From NCBI GenBank assembly GCA_021443285.1, contig JABUUG010000001.1, positions 1 through 20,028 on the forward strand: a DNA stretch of 20,028 bases, in the 5' to 3' direction. Source of the stretch: Bacteroidaceae bacterium (GTDB lineage: Bacteria; Bacteroidota; Bacteroidia; Bacteroidales; Bacteroidaceae). Position numbers and translations under genes: made by a program. The notes beneath the pieces are model-generated. The model ran no database searches, was not told the DNA's origin, and saw only the letters and a list, made by a program, of their open reading frames with translations. Shown piece by piece: positions 7,967-16,670 of this stretch. Position 1 is the first letter of the stretch. Each line of letters starts with the position of its first letter.

Positions 7967-9298
7967 TTATGAGTTCGTGGCAATCTCCTTGAACTGTTCG
8001 CCTCTGTCCTCCATATTCTTGAAGAGGTCGAAGCTGGCGCAGCAGGGGGAGAGCAGTACTGTGGATCCGTCTGTGGCGAGCTCCTTGCACGCCGCCATAC
8101 ATTCCTTCATCGACTTGGTGTCTCTTGTGGGTATTCCGAAGTCGTCGAAGTTGTCGTGGAGCTTCTTGTTGTCCACGCCCATATACACTATGCCGATGCA
8201 CTTCTCTTTTACGAGGTCGTATATCTGCGAATAGTCGTTGCCCTTGTCTATGCCGCCGAGTATGAGCACTGTCGGCTGTGTCATGCTTTCGAGCGCATAC
8301 CAGCAGGCGTCCACATTCGTCGCCTTTGAGTCGTTGATGTATGTAACGCCGCCGACGGTGCATATCTTCTCAAGGCGGTGCTCCACGCCGGGGAAGTTGC
8401 TGAGGCATTTCCTCAGCGTGCCGTCCTTCACGCCCGCTATGTGTGCGGCAAGTCCGGCTGCAAGCGAGTTGTACACATTGTGTCTGCCGCGCAGTGAGAG
8501 GCTCTCCTGCTCCATGTTGAACGGGGTGGGGTATTCCAGGATGTACTTCCCGTCTGCGGTGTAGCCCGCCATTCCCTCGGTCTTTGTGTCGCTGAACGGG
8601 CAGAGCTTTGCCTTCAGGTTATATTTCGAGAGCTCCTTTGTGATGATGGGGTCGCCGTCCCAGTAGATGAGTGCGTCGTCCTCTGTCTGGTTCTGCGTGA
8701 TGCGCATCTTCGAGTCCACATAGTTCTGCATGCAGTTGTCGTAGCGGTCGAGGTGGTCGGGGGTGATGTTCATCAGCACGGCTATGTCGGCGCGGAAGTC
8801 GTACATGTTGTCCAGCTGGAACGAGCTGAGTTCTATCACATAATACTCGTGCGGTGTCTCAGCCACCTGCAGGGCGAGCGAGTTGCCGATGTTTCCTGCC
8901 AGTCCCACGTCGAGTCCCGCATCCTTCAGGATGTGGTAGATGAGCGAGGTGGTTGTGGTCTTGCCGTTGCTGCCCGTTATGCATATCATCTTTGCGTTGG
9001 TGTAGCGTGCGGCAAACTCTATCTCTGAGATGATGCTTGTGCCTTGTGCCTTCAGTTTCCTGATTATCGGTGCGGTGTCGGGTATGCCGGGGCTTTTTAT
9101 TATCTCGTCAGCGTTCAGGATTTTCTCCTCCGTGTGCTGTCTGCTTTCCCATTCTATGTTGTGGCTGTCGAGCCATTCCACATACTTGGGCTTAATGTCT
9201 GACATGTCAGACACAAACACGTCAAAGCCCTCTTTCTTCGCCAATACTGCTGCGCCGGCTCCACTTTCGCCGGCTCCTAATACTACAATTCGTTTCAT
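7967..9298 (-). CDS. murD: UDP-MurNAc-L-Ala--D-Glu ligase MurD
   Basis: MurD is the cytoplasmic ligase that adds D-glutamate to UDP-MurNAc-L-Ala using ATP. The product has 443 residues. The N-terminal Rossmann-like start is VVLGAGESG (5-13), the ATP loop GSNGKTTTT is at 109-117, ITPDHLDRY at 178-186, the probable carbamylated lysine is K197 in VDSKMR, HRLE is at 307-310, NDSKATN at 322-328 and LSPCCASFDLF at 416-426. The last two are good MurD markers. It follows mraY by 55 nt and precedes ftsW by 81 nt. Nothing in the protein looks broken. Confidence 0.98.
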   Translation of the reverse strand: MKRIVVLGAGESGAGAAVLAKKEGFDVFVSDMSDIKPKYVEWLDSHNIEWESRQHTEEKILNADEIIKSPGIPDTAPIIRKLKAQGTSIISEIEFAARYTNAKMICITGSNGKTTTTSLIYHILKDAGLDVGLAGNIGNSLALQVAETPHEYYVIELSSFQLDNMYDFRADIAVLMNITPDHLDRYDNCMQNYVDSKMRITQNQTEDDALIYWDGDPIITKELSKYNLKAKLCPFSDTKTEGMAGYTADGKYILEYPTPFNMEQESLSLRGRHNVYNSLAAGLAAHIAGVKDGTLRKCLSNFPGVEHRLEKICTVGGVTYINDSKATNVDACWYALESMTQPTVLILGGIDKGNDYSQIYDLVKEKCIGIVYMGVDNKKLHDNFDDFGIPTRDTKSMKECMAACKELATDGSTVLLSPCCASFDLFKNMEDRGEQFKEIATNS

Positions 9299-9353
9299 TT
9301 TCCTTATCGTTCCAAATTCGTTCTAAAAGATATGTCCTTTAATTTCTGTCTTC

Positions 9354-10661
9354 CTATCTTATCTTCAGCGTTATAATCGTCATTGCGACCAGAATCAGCG
9401 TTACTATCCAGAAGCGGAGTGTAACCTTTGCCTCGTGCCATGCGCCCTTCGGGCCGGGGAAGAGGTATTTTGTGTTGGGGTCGAGGTCGGATGCTTTTGT
9501 GCGGAAGGTGTCGTGGAGGGGTGCGCGCTTTATCATCCTGCGCTTCAAGCCCTTCCTTGTGCCCGACTTCGCATACCACACCTGCAGCATCACGCTGAGG
9601 CTTTCCACGAAGAATATGCCGCAGAGTATGGGCAGGAGCAGCTCCTTGTGGATTATCAGGGCGCACACGCCGATGATGCCGCCGATGGTCAGGCTGCCCG
9701 TGTCTCCCATGAACACCTGCGCAGGGTAGGAGTTGTACCACAGGAAGCCTATGAGCGCGCCCACGAAGGCGCAGCAGAAGATTACCAGCTCCTGGCTGCC
9801 CGGTATGTACATTATGTTAAGGTATGAGGCAAACTCTAAGTGGCTGCTCACGTATGACAGCACCCCCAGGCCCATACCTATTATGGCGGAGTTGCCTGCG
9901 CACATGCCGTCCATGCCGTCGTTCAGGTTTGCACCGTTCGATACGGCTGTTACGATGAAGATGGTCAGCACCACAAAGAATATCCACGCCGCAGCCGTCT
10001 TGTACGGGCCGAGGAAGGTGAAGAAGTCGGCGTAGTTGAGGTTGTTGTTCTTCATGAACGGTATGGTGGTCTTCAGCGACTTCTCCGACTTCGTCTTGTG
10101 TACTACGGTCTCGCTGTCGTTTGTCTGGTCGTAGGGGTCGCCCACGGTGATGGTTTTCGAGAAGCGGTCTATCGTCACGTTCTCGTTTATCGTTGCGTCG
10201 GGACTTATCCAGAGGATGAGGCCCACAATCAGTCCGATGCTCACCTGTCCCACTATCTTGAAGCGGCCGGGCAGTCCGTCCTTGTTGTGGCGGTAGTTCT
10301 TTATGTAGTCGTCGAGGAAGCCCAGCAGCCCGAGCCATAGAGTGGTAACCACCATGATGATGAGGTAGATGTTCCTCAGGCGGCCCAGAAGCAGTACGGG
10401 TACGAGGATGGAGACGATAATGATGATGCCGCCCATCGACGGTACGCCCACCTTGTTCGTGTTGAACGGGTCTATGTCTGCCGAACGCTGCATCTCTGTG
10501 TAGTTGCGGCGTTTCATGAACTTTATGAACTTCTCGCCGAACCATGCGGATATTACCAGCGACAGTATCAGCGCGAGCAGCGCCCTGAACGACACGTAGC
10601 TCCACATGTGTGAGCCCGATATGCCGTATTCGCCGAAGAGTCTGAAGATGTAGTATAGCAT
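9354..10661 (-). CDS. mraY: Phospho-MurNAc-pentapeptide translocase MraY
   Basis: MraY is the polytopic inner-membrane enzyme that transfers phospho-MurNAc-pentapeptide to undecaprenyl phosphate, making lipid I. The product has 435 residues, about 75 more than E. coli MraY. Catalytic-site landmarks are LDDYIK (116-121, the Asp pair), NLNDGMDG (246-253) and FMGDTGS (318-324). Two differences stand out. A polar insert of about 60 residues (about 153-215) sits between two membrane spans. Near the C-terminus the usual HHH motif is replaced by PLHDTFR (381-387), followed by an insert of about 20 residues before the conserved LRFWIV. The start is 9 nt after the murE stop, so the two are surely co-translated. 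The enzyme call is secure. Confidence 0.97.
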   Translation of the reverse strand: MLYYIFRLFGEYGISGSHMWSYVSFRALLALILSLVISAWFGEKFIKFMKRRNYTEMQRSADIDPFNTNKVGVPSMGGIIIIVSILVPVLLLGRLRNIYLIIMVVTTLWLGLLGFLDDYIKNYRHNKDGLPGRFKIVGQVSIGLIVGLILWISPDATINENVTIDRFSKTITVGDPYDQTNDSETVVHKTKSEKSLKTTIPFMKNNNLNYADFFTFLGPYKTAAAWIFFVVLTIFIVTAVSNGANLNDGMDGMCAGNSAIIGMGLGVLSYVSSHLEFASYLNIMYIPGSQELVIFCCAFVGALIGFLWYNSYPAQVFMGDTGSLTIGGIIGVCALIIHKELLLPILCGIFFVESLSVMLQVWYAKSGTRKGLKRRMIKRAPLHDTFRTKASDLDPNTKYLFPGPKGAWHEAKVTLRFWIVTLILVAMTIITLKIR

Positions 10662-10670
10662 GCTGTCTTG

Positions 10671-12125
10671 TTACTGTTGTCCGATAAATGCGCGTACCTC
10701 CTCTTTGTCGTCGAAGTGGTGCTTCACGCCTTTCACTATCTGGTAGTCCTCGTGTCCCTTGCCCGCTATCACTATGACGTCGCCTTTCTGCGCCATCATG
10801 CAGGCTGTCTTTATTGCCTCGCGGCGGTCCACTATCGCGATGACCTTCTTCATCTGCTGGCTGTTCAGTCCTGCCAGCATGTCGTCGATTATCGCCTGCG
10901 GTTCCTCGTTGCGCGGGTTGTCGGAGGTTATTATCACCTTGTCGCTCTGCTTCACAGCCTCCTGTGCCATCAGCGGGCGTTTCGTCCTGTCGCGGTTGCC
11001 GCCGCATCCGCATACGGTGATTACCTGCCCCTTGCCGTTCACCACCTCGTTTATCGTCTTCAGCACGTTGTCTATGGCGTCGGGCGTGTGGGCGTAGTCT
11101 ATGACTGCTGTCCATCCCTCTGGCGAACGCACTGGGTCGAGGCGACCGTTCACACTCTTCAGGGTGCTCAGTATCAGGAGAATGTCATCCTGTGGTATGC
11201 CGAGCATCCTTGCCGCACCATACACTGCGAGGAGGTTGGACACGTTGAACTTACCGATGAACTGCACGCCGACCTCCTTGTGGTCTATGTCGAGATACAT
11301 GCCCTCAAAGTGGCATTCCACGATGCGTGCCTTGAAGTCAGCCATCTTCTGGTGGGAGTAGGTCTTTATGGTTGCCTTGGTGTTCTGCACCATGAACATT
11401 CCGTTCCTGTCGTCGGCGTTTGTTACGGCAAAGGCGTCGGCAGGCAGGTTGTCGAAGAACATCTTCTTCGCGTCGCGGTAGTTCTCTATCGTCTTGTGGT
11501 AGTCGAGGTGGTCTTGCGTCAGGTTTGTGAATATGCCGCCCGCAAACCTCAGTCCTCCGATGCGTTTCTGTGCTATGGCGTGGCTCGAACACTCCATGAA
11601 GGCGTATTCGCATCCCGCATCCACCATAAGGGAGAGCAGCCGGTTCAGCTCTATCGGGTCGGGGGTGGTGTGGCTTGCCGGCACAGCCTCATCCTCAATG
11701 TAGTTGCATACGGTGGAGAGCAGTCCGCACTTGTAGCCGAGCTTGCGGAAGAGGTTGTAGAGCAGGGTGGCTATGGTGGTCTTGCCGTTGGTGCCTGTTA
11801 CGCCCACGAGGTTAAGCTTGCGCGAGGGGTCGCCGTAGAACTGTGTGGCTATCTCGCCTACGCAGTCTTCCGTAGAAGGCACCACGACGTATGTAACGCC
11901 CTCTGCCGTCTGTCCGGGCTTTTCCTCGCATACTATGGTCTTCGCACCCAGTTCTATCGCCTTTCCGATGAAGGTGTGGCCGTCCACCTGTGTGCCTCTT
12001 ACGGCAACGAAGGCATTGCCTTCCTCCACCTTGCGTGAGTCGATGTTCACGCCCGTTACCTCAATGTCGGTCTGCCCAACAGTCTCCGTGGGCTTGATAT
12101 TCTTTAGAAGTTCGTATAGTTTCAT
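10671..12125 (-). CDS. murE: UDP-MurNAc-tripeptide synthetase MurE (meso-DAP)
   Basis: MurE is the cytoplasmic ligase that adds the third amino acid to UDP-MurNAc-L-Ala-D-Glu. The product has 484 residues. The ATP loop GTNGKTT is at 111-117, [11 protein letters not shown] at 200-210, the probable carbamylated lysine is K220 (DAKKMFF), DYAHTPDA is at 343-350 and DNPRNEEP at 402-409. The DNPR motif is the known marker for meso-diaminopimelate rather than L-lysine as substrate, so the wall peptide should carry meso-DAP. It follows ftsI by 22 nt and precedes mraY by 9 nt. murF, often found between murE and mraY in other phyla, is not here. Confidence 0.98.
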   Translation of the reverse strand: MKLYELLKNIKPTETVGQTDIEVTGVNIDSRKVEEGNAFVAVRGTQVDGHTFIGKAIELGAKTIVCEEKPGQTAEGVTYVVVPSTEDCVGEIATQFYGDPSRKLNLVGVTGTNGKTTIATLLYNLFRKLGYKCGLLSTVCNYIEDEAVPASHTTPDPIELNRLLSLMVDAGCEYAFMECSSHAIAQKRIGGLRFAGGIFTNLTQDHLDYHKTIENYRDAKKMFFDNLPADAFAVTNADDRNGMFMVQNTKATIKTYSHQKMADFKARIVECHFEGMYLDIDHKEVGVQFIGKFNVSNLLAVYGAARMLGIPQDDILLILSTLKSVNGRLDPVRSPEGWTAVIDYAHTPDAIDNVLKTINEVVNGKGQVITVCGCGGNRDRTKRPLMAQEAVKQSDKVIITSDNPRNEEPQAIIDDMLAGLNSQQMKKVIAIVDRREAIKTACMMAQKGDVIVIAGKGHEDYQIVKGVKHHFDDKEEVRAFIGQQ

Positions 12126-12147
12126 AGGTATATAAGCTGGAAGTTTC

Positions 12148-14322
12148 CTATCCTAAAATTATGTGGCACACAGCCCCTTTCTTCACTTTTCCTCCGGCAG
12201 TGAGGCTTTGGCTCTGCACCTTTCCGCGTCCGTTTATTTTCACTTTCAGTCCGCAGCTTTCGAGCAGATAGACTGCGTCGCGGGCGCCCATGCCCGACAC
12301 GTCTGGCACGGTGTTCCTGTCTGTCGGGTTGTCGTCGCGTTTCAGCACCACTCCGTTGGGGTTGCTCGTGCATGCCCCCCAAAGCGATTTCTGCGGCTTC
12401 GCCCCATCCTGGTACACATCGCTGTCGGTGTTTATCTTGAGCCTGTTCAGCACATAGTCTGCCGCTCCGATGTTGCCGTTCTTCACTATCGGTGTCGAAG
12501 GCTCGTTGTCTTCCACCGCGTCCCTTGGGTCGCTCTTCACCTTAGATGCCATGATGCCTTCGGAAATCTCGTGGAACACCTTGCCGCACATCAGTCCGCC
12601 CGATGCCGCGCCCGACTTCTGCATGCAGACTATGCAGGTGTATTCAGGGTTGTCGGCGGGGAAGAAGCCGCAGAAGGATATGAGGTAGTGCATTGCGCCG
12701 CTCTTGTATCCGGCCTTGCCCTTTGAGATTTGCGCCGTGCCGGTCTTGCCTGCCACTGCAAACGCCTTGGAGCCTGCCTTCTTGCCTGTGCCGCGGCTCA
12801 CCACACTTGTCAGCACCTTCGTTATCTTCTCTACTGTGGAAGGCTTGGCTATCTGTTCGCGCATCACCTCTGGCGGGAAACTCTGTATCACCTCCCCATC
12901 CTTCCTTATCTCCTTCACAAAGCGCGGGCGCATCATCTTGCCGCCGTTGGCTATGGCGTTGTAGAAGGTTACGGTGGATATCGGTGGTATCTGTGTCTCA
13001 TAGCCTATGCTCATCCATGGTATGGTGGTGGCGGGCCAGTTGGTGTAGTTGCCGCGTCCGTTCTTCTGGGGCATACGGATTTTCGGGGTGGCATAGCCCA
13101 CGATGGGCAGCCTGAGGTCGTCGTGCAGCCCGAGGCGGTAGAGCCCTTCGACGTATTTCTCCGGCTGCCGGCTGTAGAAGTTGTTTATTATCACGCTGAC
13201 GCCGATGTTGGAACTCTTCTCCATGATTTTCACCATGTTTATTGTTCCGCAGCCGCCGCGCGACCAGTTGTGGTCGCGCATCTTTGCGCCGTACATGTCC
13301 CTCACGCCGTTGCCTGTCGCCACTACATAGTTCGTGTCGCACATCCCGTCGTCGAGAGCCACCATCATGGATGCTGTCTTGAACACCGATCCCGGCTCAA
13401 GCAGGTCGCTGCAGGCGTTGTTCTTCATCTCCGCGTAGGTGCGGCAGTCGGGGTTCTTCTCGTCGGTCTTCGACATGTTCACGATAGCCTTTATGTCGCC
13501 CGTAGCCACTTCCATCACTATCGCCACACCCACATCGGCATTCCGGTCCTTCAACTCGGCGAGGAGCGACCGCTCTGCGAGGTCCTGCATCTCTATGTCG
13601 AGTGTCGTTACTACGTCTGCTCCGTCAACAGGCTCCTTCACACTGATATTCAGGTATTTGTTCATTACCTTCTGGCGGTTTATCAGTCCCTTCTTGCCGC
13701 GCAGTATGGAGTCATAGTATAGCTCAAGACCGCATTTCGCCGAGTCTTTGGCACCGTAGAGCGAACCTATCGTGCGCACCGCAAGCGACCCGTGGGGGTG
13801 CTGGCGGGCATTGAACTCGTCTGCATGGAAACCGCCTCTGTTGGGGTTCATGCGGAATATTGGGAGCTTCCTCACCTGGGTGTAGATGTGGTGCGACACG
13901 TGCCTGTTCCATATCTTCCAGTTGCGTGCCTCGCGCTCACGCCCTTCCAGGAGAACCTGTTTGAACTCCTCTGCGGAACGTTCCGGGAATATCTCGTGCA
14001 GTCCTGTGCAGATGCTGTCCATCTTTTCGAGTAGCAGGGAGTCGTTGCCCGCGTTCTTCACCGCCTTGAAGTCCATGCGCAGCACGTATTCGGGCAGGCT
14101 GCTCGCCATGAGTCGTCCGTCGCAGCTCAGTATGTTGCCCCTGACGGGCTTTGTCTCCACACCTTCCTTGTGAAGCTGTGAAGCCACTTTCTGCCAGTAT
14201 TCTTTCTCAGTGATGGCTATGTAGCCCGCCTTTATCAGCACGATGGCAGCAAGCACCACCAACGCGAGCGCTATCCATTTGAAGCGGGGTATTATCTTCT
14301 TTCTGTCAAAAATGCTGCTCAT
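12148..14322 (-). CDS. ftsI: Septal penicillin-binding protein FtsI (PBP3), with PASTA domain
   Basis: FtsI is the class B transpeptidase that cross-links septal peptidoglycan in partnership with FtsW. The product has 724 residues, longer than E. coli FtsI (588). One N-terminal membrane span lies at about 15-35 after a basic cytoplasmic start. The dimerisation-type pedestal begins with [10 protein letters not shown] (61-70). The catalytic motifs are S312-VF-K315, S370-S-N372 and K526-T-G528. A linker (about 595-670) leads to one C-terminal PASTA domain (about 672-724: VPDVSGM to CHIILG), a trait seen in Bacteroidota and Gram-positive class B PBPs. It starts 251 nt after the ftsL-like gene, the largest gap in the cluster, and murE follows after 22 nt. 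Confidence 0.97.
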   Translation of the reverse strand: MSSIFDRKKIIPRFKWIALALVVLAAIVLIKAGYIAITEKEYWQKVASQLHKEGVETKPVRGNILSCDGRLMASSLPEYVLRMDFKAVKNAGNDSLLLEKMDSICTGLHEIFPERSAEEFKQVLLEGREREARNWKIWNRHVSHHIYTQVRKLPIFRMNPNRGGFHADEFNARQHPHGSLAVRTIGSLYGAKDSAKCGLELYYDSILRGKKGLINRQKVMNKYLNISVKEPVDGADVVTTLDIEMQDLAERSLLAELKDRNADVGVAIVMEVATGDIKAIVNMSKTDEKNPDCRTYAEMKNNACSDLLEPGSVFKTASMMVALDDGMCDTNYVVATGNGVRDMYGAKMRDHNWSRGGCGTINMVKIMEKSSNIGVSVIINNFYSRQPEKYVEGLYRLGLHDDLRLPIVGYATPKIRMPQKNGRGNYTNWPATTIPWMSIGYETQIPPISTVTFYNAIANGGKMMRPRFVKEIRKDGEVIQSFPPEVMREQIAKPSTVEKITKVLTSVVSRGTGKKAGSKAFAVAGKTGTAQISKGKAGYKSGAMHYLISFCGFFPADNPEYTCIVCMQKSGAASGGLMCGKVFHEISEGIMASKVKSDPRDAVEDNEPSTPIVKNGNIGAADYVLNRLKINTDSDVYQDGAKPQKSLWGACTSNPNGVVLKRDDNPTDRNTVPDVSGMGARDAVYLLESCGLKVKINGRGKVQSQSLTAGGKVKKGAVCHIILG

Positions 14323-14573
14323 AATCTCTATTCTCTTTTATTCTCTCTCTTTATGGGTCTGTCAGGTCAGGGTTAGAAGTGTTTCTTTGAGGTAAAAGAT
14401 GCAGATGACCTCCTTTCCCCCCTGTCCATCCTATATGTGTTAATGTGTAGATTCGTTCCGTTTTGCCTTCGGGGTTGTCTTCGGAAAAGTCATTTGTCTT
14501 TAACTCCCTTAACTCCCTTAACTCCCATTTTTAGAATCCACCGGAATAGTCAATAGTCCGATAGTAAATGGGT
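14323..14573. other. Repeat-bearing spacer between ftsL and ftsI
   Basis: This is the longest non-coding gap inside the cluster. On the minus strand it carries three perfect tandem copies of GGGAGTTAA (14500-14526). It also has a nine-base AAAGGAGGT (14408-14416) that matches the ribosomal anti-Shine-Dalgarno perfectly, but no ATG, GTG or TTG stands at a suitable distance after it. I find no open frame of note on either strand and no clear TAnnTTTG promoter. The ftsI ATG is preceded by a purine-rich AGAGAGAGAATAAAAG stretch. Confidence 0.6.
14500..14526 (-). repeat. Three tandem GGGAGTTAA units
   Basis: Three identical 9-bp units (TTAACTCCC on the plus strand) lie head to tail. The unit length is a multiple of three, but each GGGAGTTAA contains TAA in one frame and the stretch lies outside any gene. 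From general memory, similar GGGAGTTAA runs are frequent between genes in Prevotella and Bacteroides; I could not check that here. Confidence 0.9.
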
Positions 14574-14978
14574 CTATTCTTCCTCTGGTATCTGCACTAC
14601 GTATGGCGGTTGTGAAGACGGGTGTATTGCACTGTCCGGCCCCTCCTTCATCAGTCGCTGCACGTTGCTCTCGCGGCACATCTCCGTGAGTTGGCTCGAT
14701 GCGGCAAGTGAACGGTATTTGGCGTTCACCAGTTCCACCTTCAGTTTGTCTATCTTTATCAGGTCCTGCTGCACGCTGTAGCGCATTGCCACATACACTA
14801 TCACGAAGACCACTATCAGGAGTATGAAGAACATGTGGCGCTTCAGACCTTCCGCATTGATGAAGTCGCCCGCCAGAATCATCTTCAGTGAGAGGTTCGA
14901 CGAGTTCGGTCGTTCATCCTCGCGTGCCTGCGAGCGTATGACATCTTTTATATTCGTATGTTCTTCCATTTTTCCCAT
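14574..14978 (-). CDS. ftsL: FtsL-like bitopic division protein
   Basis: The product has 134 residues: a hydrophilic cytoplasmic part of about 47 residues, one membrane span (about 48-65, rich in F, I, L and V), then a probable coiled coil (about 66-105) and a Pro/Glu-rich tail. This is the topology of FtsL, a small protein that binds FtsQ and helps activate the FtsW-FtsI synthase. FtsL sequences are poorly conserved, so the call rests on topology and on the invariant position between rsmH and ftsI. It starts 33 nt after the rsmH stop. A second ATG three codons in (14969) is an equally possible start. No DUF is claimed. Confidence 0.8.
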   Translation of the reverse strand: MGKMEEHTNIKDVIRSQAREDERPNSSNLSLKMILAGDFINAEGLKRHMFFILLIVVFVIVYVAMRYSVQQDLIKIDKLKVELVNAKYRSLAASSQLTEMCRESNVQRLMKEGPDSAIHPSSQPPYVVQIPEEE

Positions 14979-15011
14979 TTCTGTCCCTTCTCTATCCCTG
15001 CGCCTTGCGTG

Positions 15012-15959
15012 TCAGCGCATGGTATTCCCCTTCTCCGCCACGCGCAGCTTTGCGCTTCTGCTTCTTGGGTTCTGTCCCTGTTCTTCGTCAGATGGCAGTA
15101 TCGGTTTGCGGTTCACTGCTGTCAGCGGCGCGTCGGTGCGTCCGAACAGGTCTTGCGTCGTTTTTCCCTGGGCGTTGCCCGTCTTTATGAAGTTCTTCAC
15201 TATGCGGTCTTCGAGGCTGTGGTATGTTATCACTGCCAGTCTGCCGCCGGGCTTCAGCACCTTTATTGCCGCTTCGAGCATCTCCTTCAGGGCGTCCATC
15301 TCGTGGTTCACCTCTATGCGCAGTGCCTGGAACACCTTGGCTGCCTCTTTCTTGCTGCGCTCTTTAGGCAGGCATCTGTCGCATACCTCCATCAGGTCGC
15401 CCGTTGTGCGGAAAGCCTTCTCTTGTCTGCGTCTTGCTATAAGCGATGCGAGTCTGCGCGCCTGCTTCACTTCGCCGTAGAGGTAGAACACGTCTGCCAG
15501 CTGCTCCTCCGTGTATTCGTTCAGTATGTCGGCGGCGGTCTTCCCTGCGCGCTTGTTCATCCTCATGTCTATCGGCGAGTCGAAGCGGAAGGAGAAGCCA
15601 CGGCTCTGGTCGTCGAGGTGGTGGCTCGACACGCCGAGGTCGGCAAGTATCCCGTCCACATTCGGATGCTCGTCGTCGGCATCCGTCTCGCCGTAGTAGC
15701 GCATCCAGTTCTTCAGGTAGCGGAAGTTGCCCGCGATGAAGCGGAACTCGCTGTCCCCGGTCCTTCCCTCTGCACCCGTTTCTGCGTTTGCTGCCGCATC
15801 AGCGTCCTGGTCGAAGCTGTACAGCTTGCCGCGGTGCAGTCTTTTCAGTATCTCGTTGGAGTGGCCGCCGCCACCGAATGTTACGTCCACATACACGCCG
15901 CCCTCTCTGAGGTCCAGTCCCTCAAGGCTCTCGTTCAGAAGTACGGGGATGTGATACAT
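15012..15959 (-). CDS. rsmH: 16S rRNA m4C1402 methyltransferase RsmH (MraW)
   Basis: RsmH methylates N4 of cytidine 1402 in the 16S rRNA decoding centre using SAM. It is a standard second gene of dcw clusters, although its reaction is ribosomal. The product has 315 residues. The SAM-binding loop DVTFGGGGHS is at 25-34, ADLGVSS at 106-112, QALRIEVN at 211-218, ITYHSLEDRIVK at 244-255 and the C-terminal NPRSRSAKLRVAEK at 297-310. All the family blocks are present and the N-terminal YHIPVLLNE fits the usual start. It follows mraZ by 44 nt. Confidence 0.98.
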   Translation of the reverse strand: MYHIPVLLNESLEGLDLREGGVYVDVTFGGGGHSNEILKRLHRGKLYSFDQDADAAANAETGAEGRTGDSEFRFIAGNFRYLKNWMRYYGETDADDEHPNVDGILADLGVSSHHLDDQSRGFSFRFDSPIDMRMNKRAGKTAADILNEYTEEQLADVFYLYGEVKQARRLASLIARRRQEKAFRTTGDLMEVCDRCLPKERSKKEAAKVFQALRIEVNHEMDALKEMLEAAIKVLKPGGRLAVITYHSLEDRIVKNFIKTGNAQGKTTQDLFGRTDAPLTAVNRKPILPSDEEQGQNPRSRSAKLRVAEKGNTMR

Positions 15960-16003
15960 TGTTTGTTTTTATTGAAGTTATCGGAAGTTAAAAGACGTTT
16001 ATC

Positions 16004-16450
16004 CTATTCCCCCATCATAAACGCCTGCAGGCTCTTCATGTATTCCTCTTGCGGCATCTGCTGCTCTTGTGCCTTTTCGGTGCTCCACAGCTCTATTGTC
16101 TCGTCCGTACCGATGAACGACACCTGCTGTTGTATCTCCACCATATCCATATACCGCTTGGGTATTATGAAGCGCCCGTTGCCGTCGAGCTGCAGTTCCT
16201 CCGCATTCATAAGGTACTGGCGGAACACCTGTGCATGCTCCGGGTTCCACAGGTTCAGCTTGCTGCGCATGTCGTCTATGCGCTTGTTCCATACGCTGCC
16301 GGGGAAAATGGTCAGGCAGCAGGCGTAGTCGTCCTTGCGCAGATAGAGCTGCTCCTCCTGTGCCGCAATCAGTGTCTTGCGGAATACGGCGGGGAGGAAC
16401 ACCCGTCCTTTCGCATCGACCTTCGCTTCTATGTTGCCTGTAAATCTCAT
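16004..16450 (-). CDS. mraZ: Transcriptional regulator MraZ
   Basis: MraZ is a small ring-forming DNA-binding protein with two SpoVT/AbrB-like halves; in E. coli and Mycoplasma it controls its own cluster by binding repeats before the mraZ gene. The product has 148 residues. The first half holds MRFTGNIEAK and DAKGR (12-16), the second DGNGR (89-93), the paired DxxxR signature. I chose ATG 16450 over an in-frame ATG at 16516. The family starts at MRFTG, the longer form would add 22 residues unlike the family, and it would read through the promoter and the putative MraZ boxes. It is the first gene of the cluster; rsmH follows after 44 nt. Confidence 0.97.
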   Translation of the reverse strand: MRFTGNIEAKVDAKGRVFLPAVFRKTLIAAQEEQLYLRKDDYACCLTIFPGSVWNKRIDDMRSKLNLWNPEHAQVFRQYLMNAEELQLDGNGRFIIPKRYMDMVEIQQQVSFIGTDETIELWSTEKAQEQQMPQEEYMKSLQAFMMGE

Positions 16451-16471
16451 TCGTGTAGGGAGTTTATTGCG

Positions 16472-16504
16472 CAAATGTAGACACTTTCCCCCACCTTTCT
16501 CCAC
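16472..16504 (-). promoter_or_regulatory. mraZ promoter with three putative MraZ boxes
   Basis: On the minus strand TACATTTG (16479 down to 16472) matches the Bacteroidota -7 consensus TAnnTTTG, 21 nt before the mraZ ATG. Directly upstream, GTG triplets begin at 16504, 16494 and 16484, exactly 10 bp apart (GTGGA, GTGGG, GTGTC), each preceded by AAAG or AAA. Known MraZ sites are three 5-bp repeats with 5-bp spacers in E. coli and AAAGTG-type boxes in Mycoplasma, so these are strong candidates for MraZ binding. They occupy the -33 region, where no TTG is seen, which would suit repression. Confidence 0.7.
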
Positions 16505-16640
16505 TTTCCTCCCCAATTATCTTATTTCGCATTGATTTTTGATACTTTTTGGGGACACTCTTAGCCTTCCCAAGCCCATTTTCTATTTGTTTTAATGTGG
16601 GTTTTGCAAGTGTCTGTCGCTTATTTTTTTTCCGATTGCT

Positions 16641-16648
16641 TACCTTTG
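16641..16648 (+). promoter_or_regulatory. Possible -7 box of the TPR regulator gene
   Basis: TACCTTTG fits the Bacteroidota -7 consensus TAnnTTTG and lies 22 nt before the ATG at 16671. A good TTTG at the -33 distance is not seen; the upstream side is CTGTCGCTTA followed by a T-run. The rest of the 220-nt divergent region (16451-16670) holds only this box and the mraZ promoter. Confidence 0.45.
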
Positions 16649-16670
16649 CGCCCGTATTTACGCTTATGTT

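Noticed and set aside
6632..8234. Long plus-strand open frames opposite ftsW and murD (386 and 411 codons)
   Set aside because: They mirror the codon pattern of the real minus-strand genes, show no domain, and overlap clear ftsW and murD.
10668..12038. 456-codon plus-strand open frame opposite murE
   Set aside because: It is the antisense shadow of murE; the translation is His/Val/Tyr-rich without any motif.
14958..16328. 456-codon plus-strand open frame opposite rsmH and mraZ
   Set aside because: It spans two certain minus-strand genes and their spacer and has no recognisable domain.
16004..16516. Longer MraZ starting at ATG 16516
   Set aside because: The extra 22 residues do not fit the family start MRFTG and would be encoded by the promoter and MraZ boxes.
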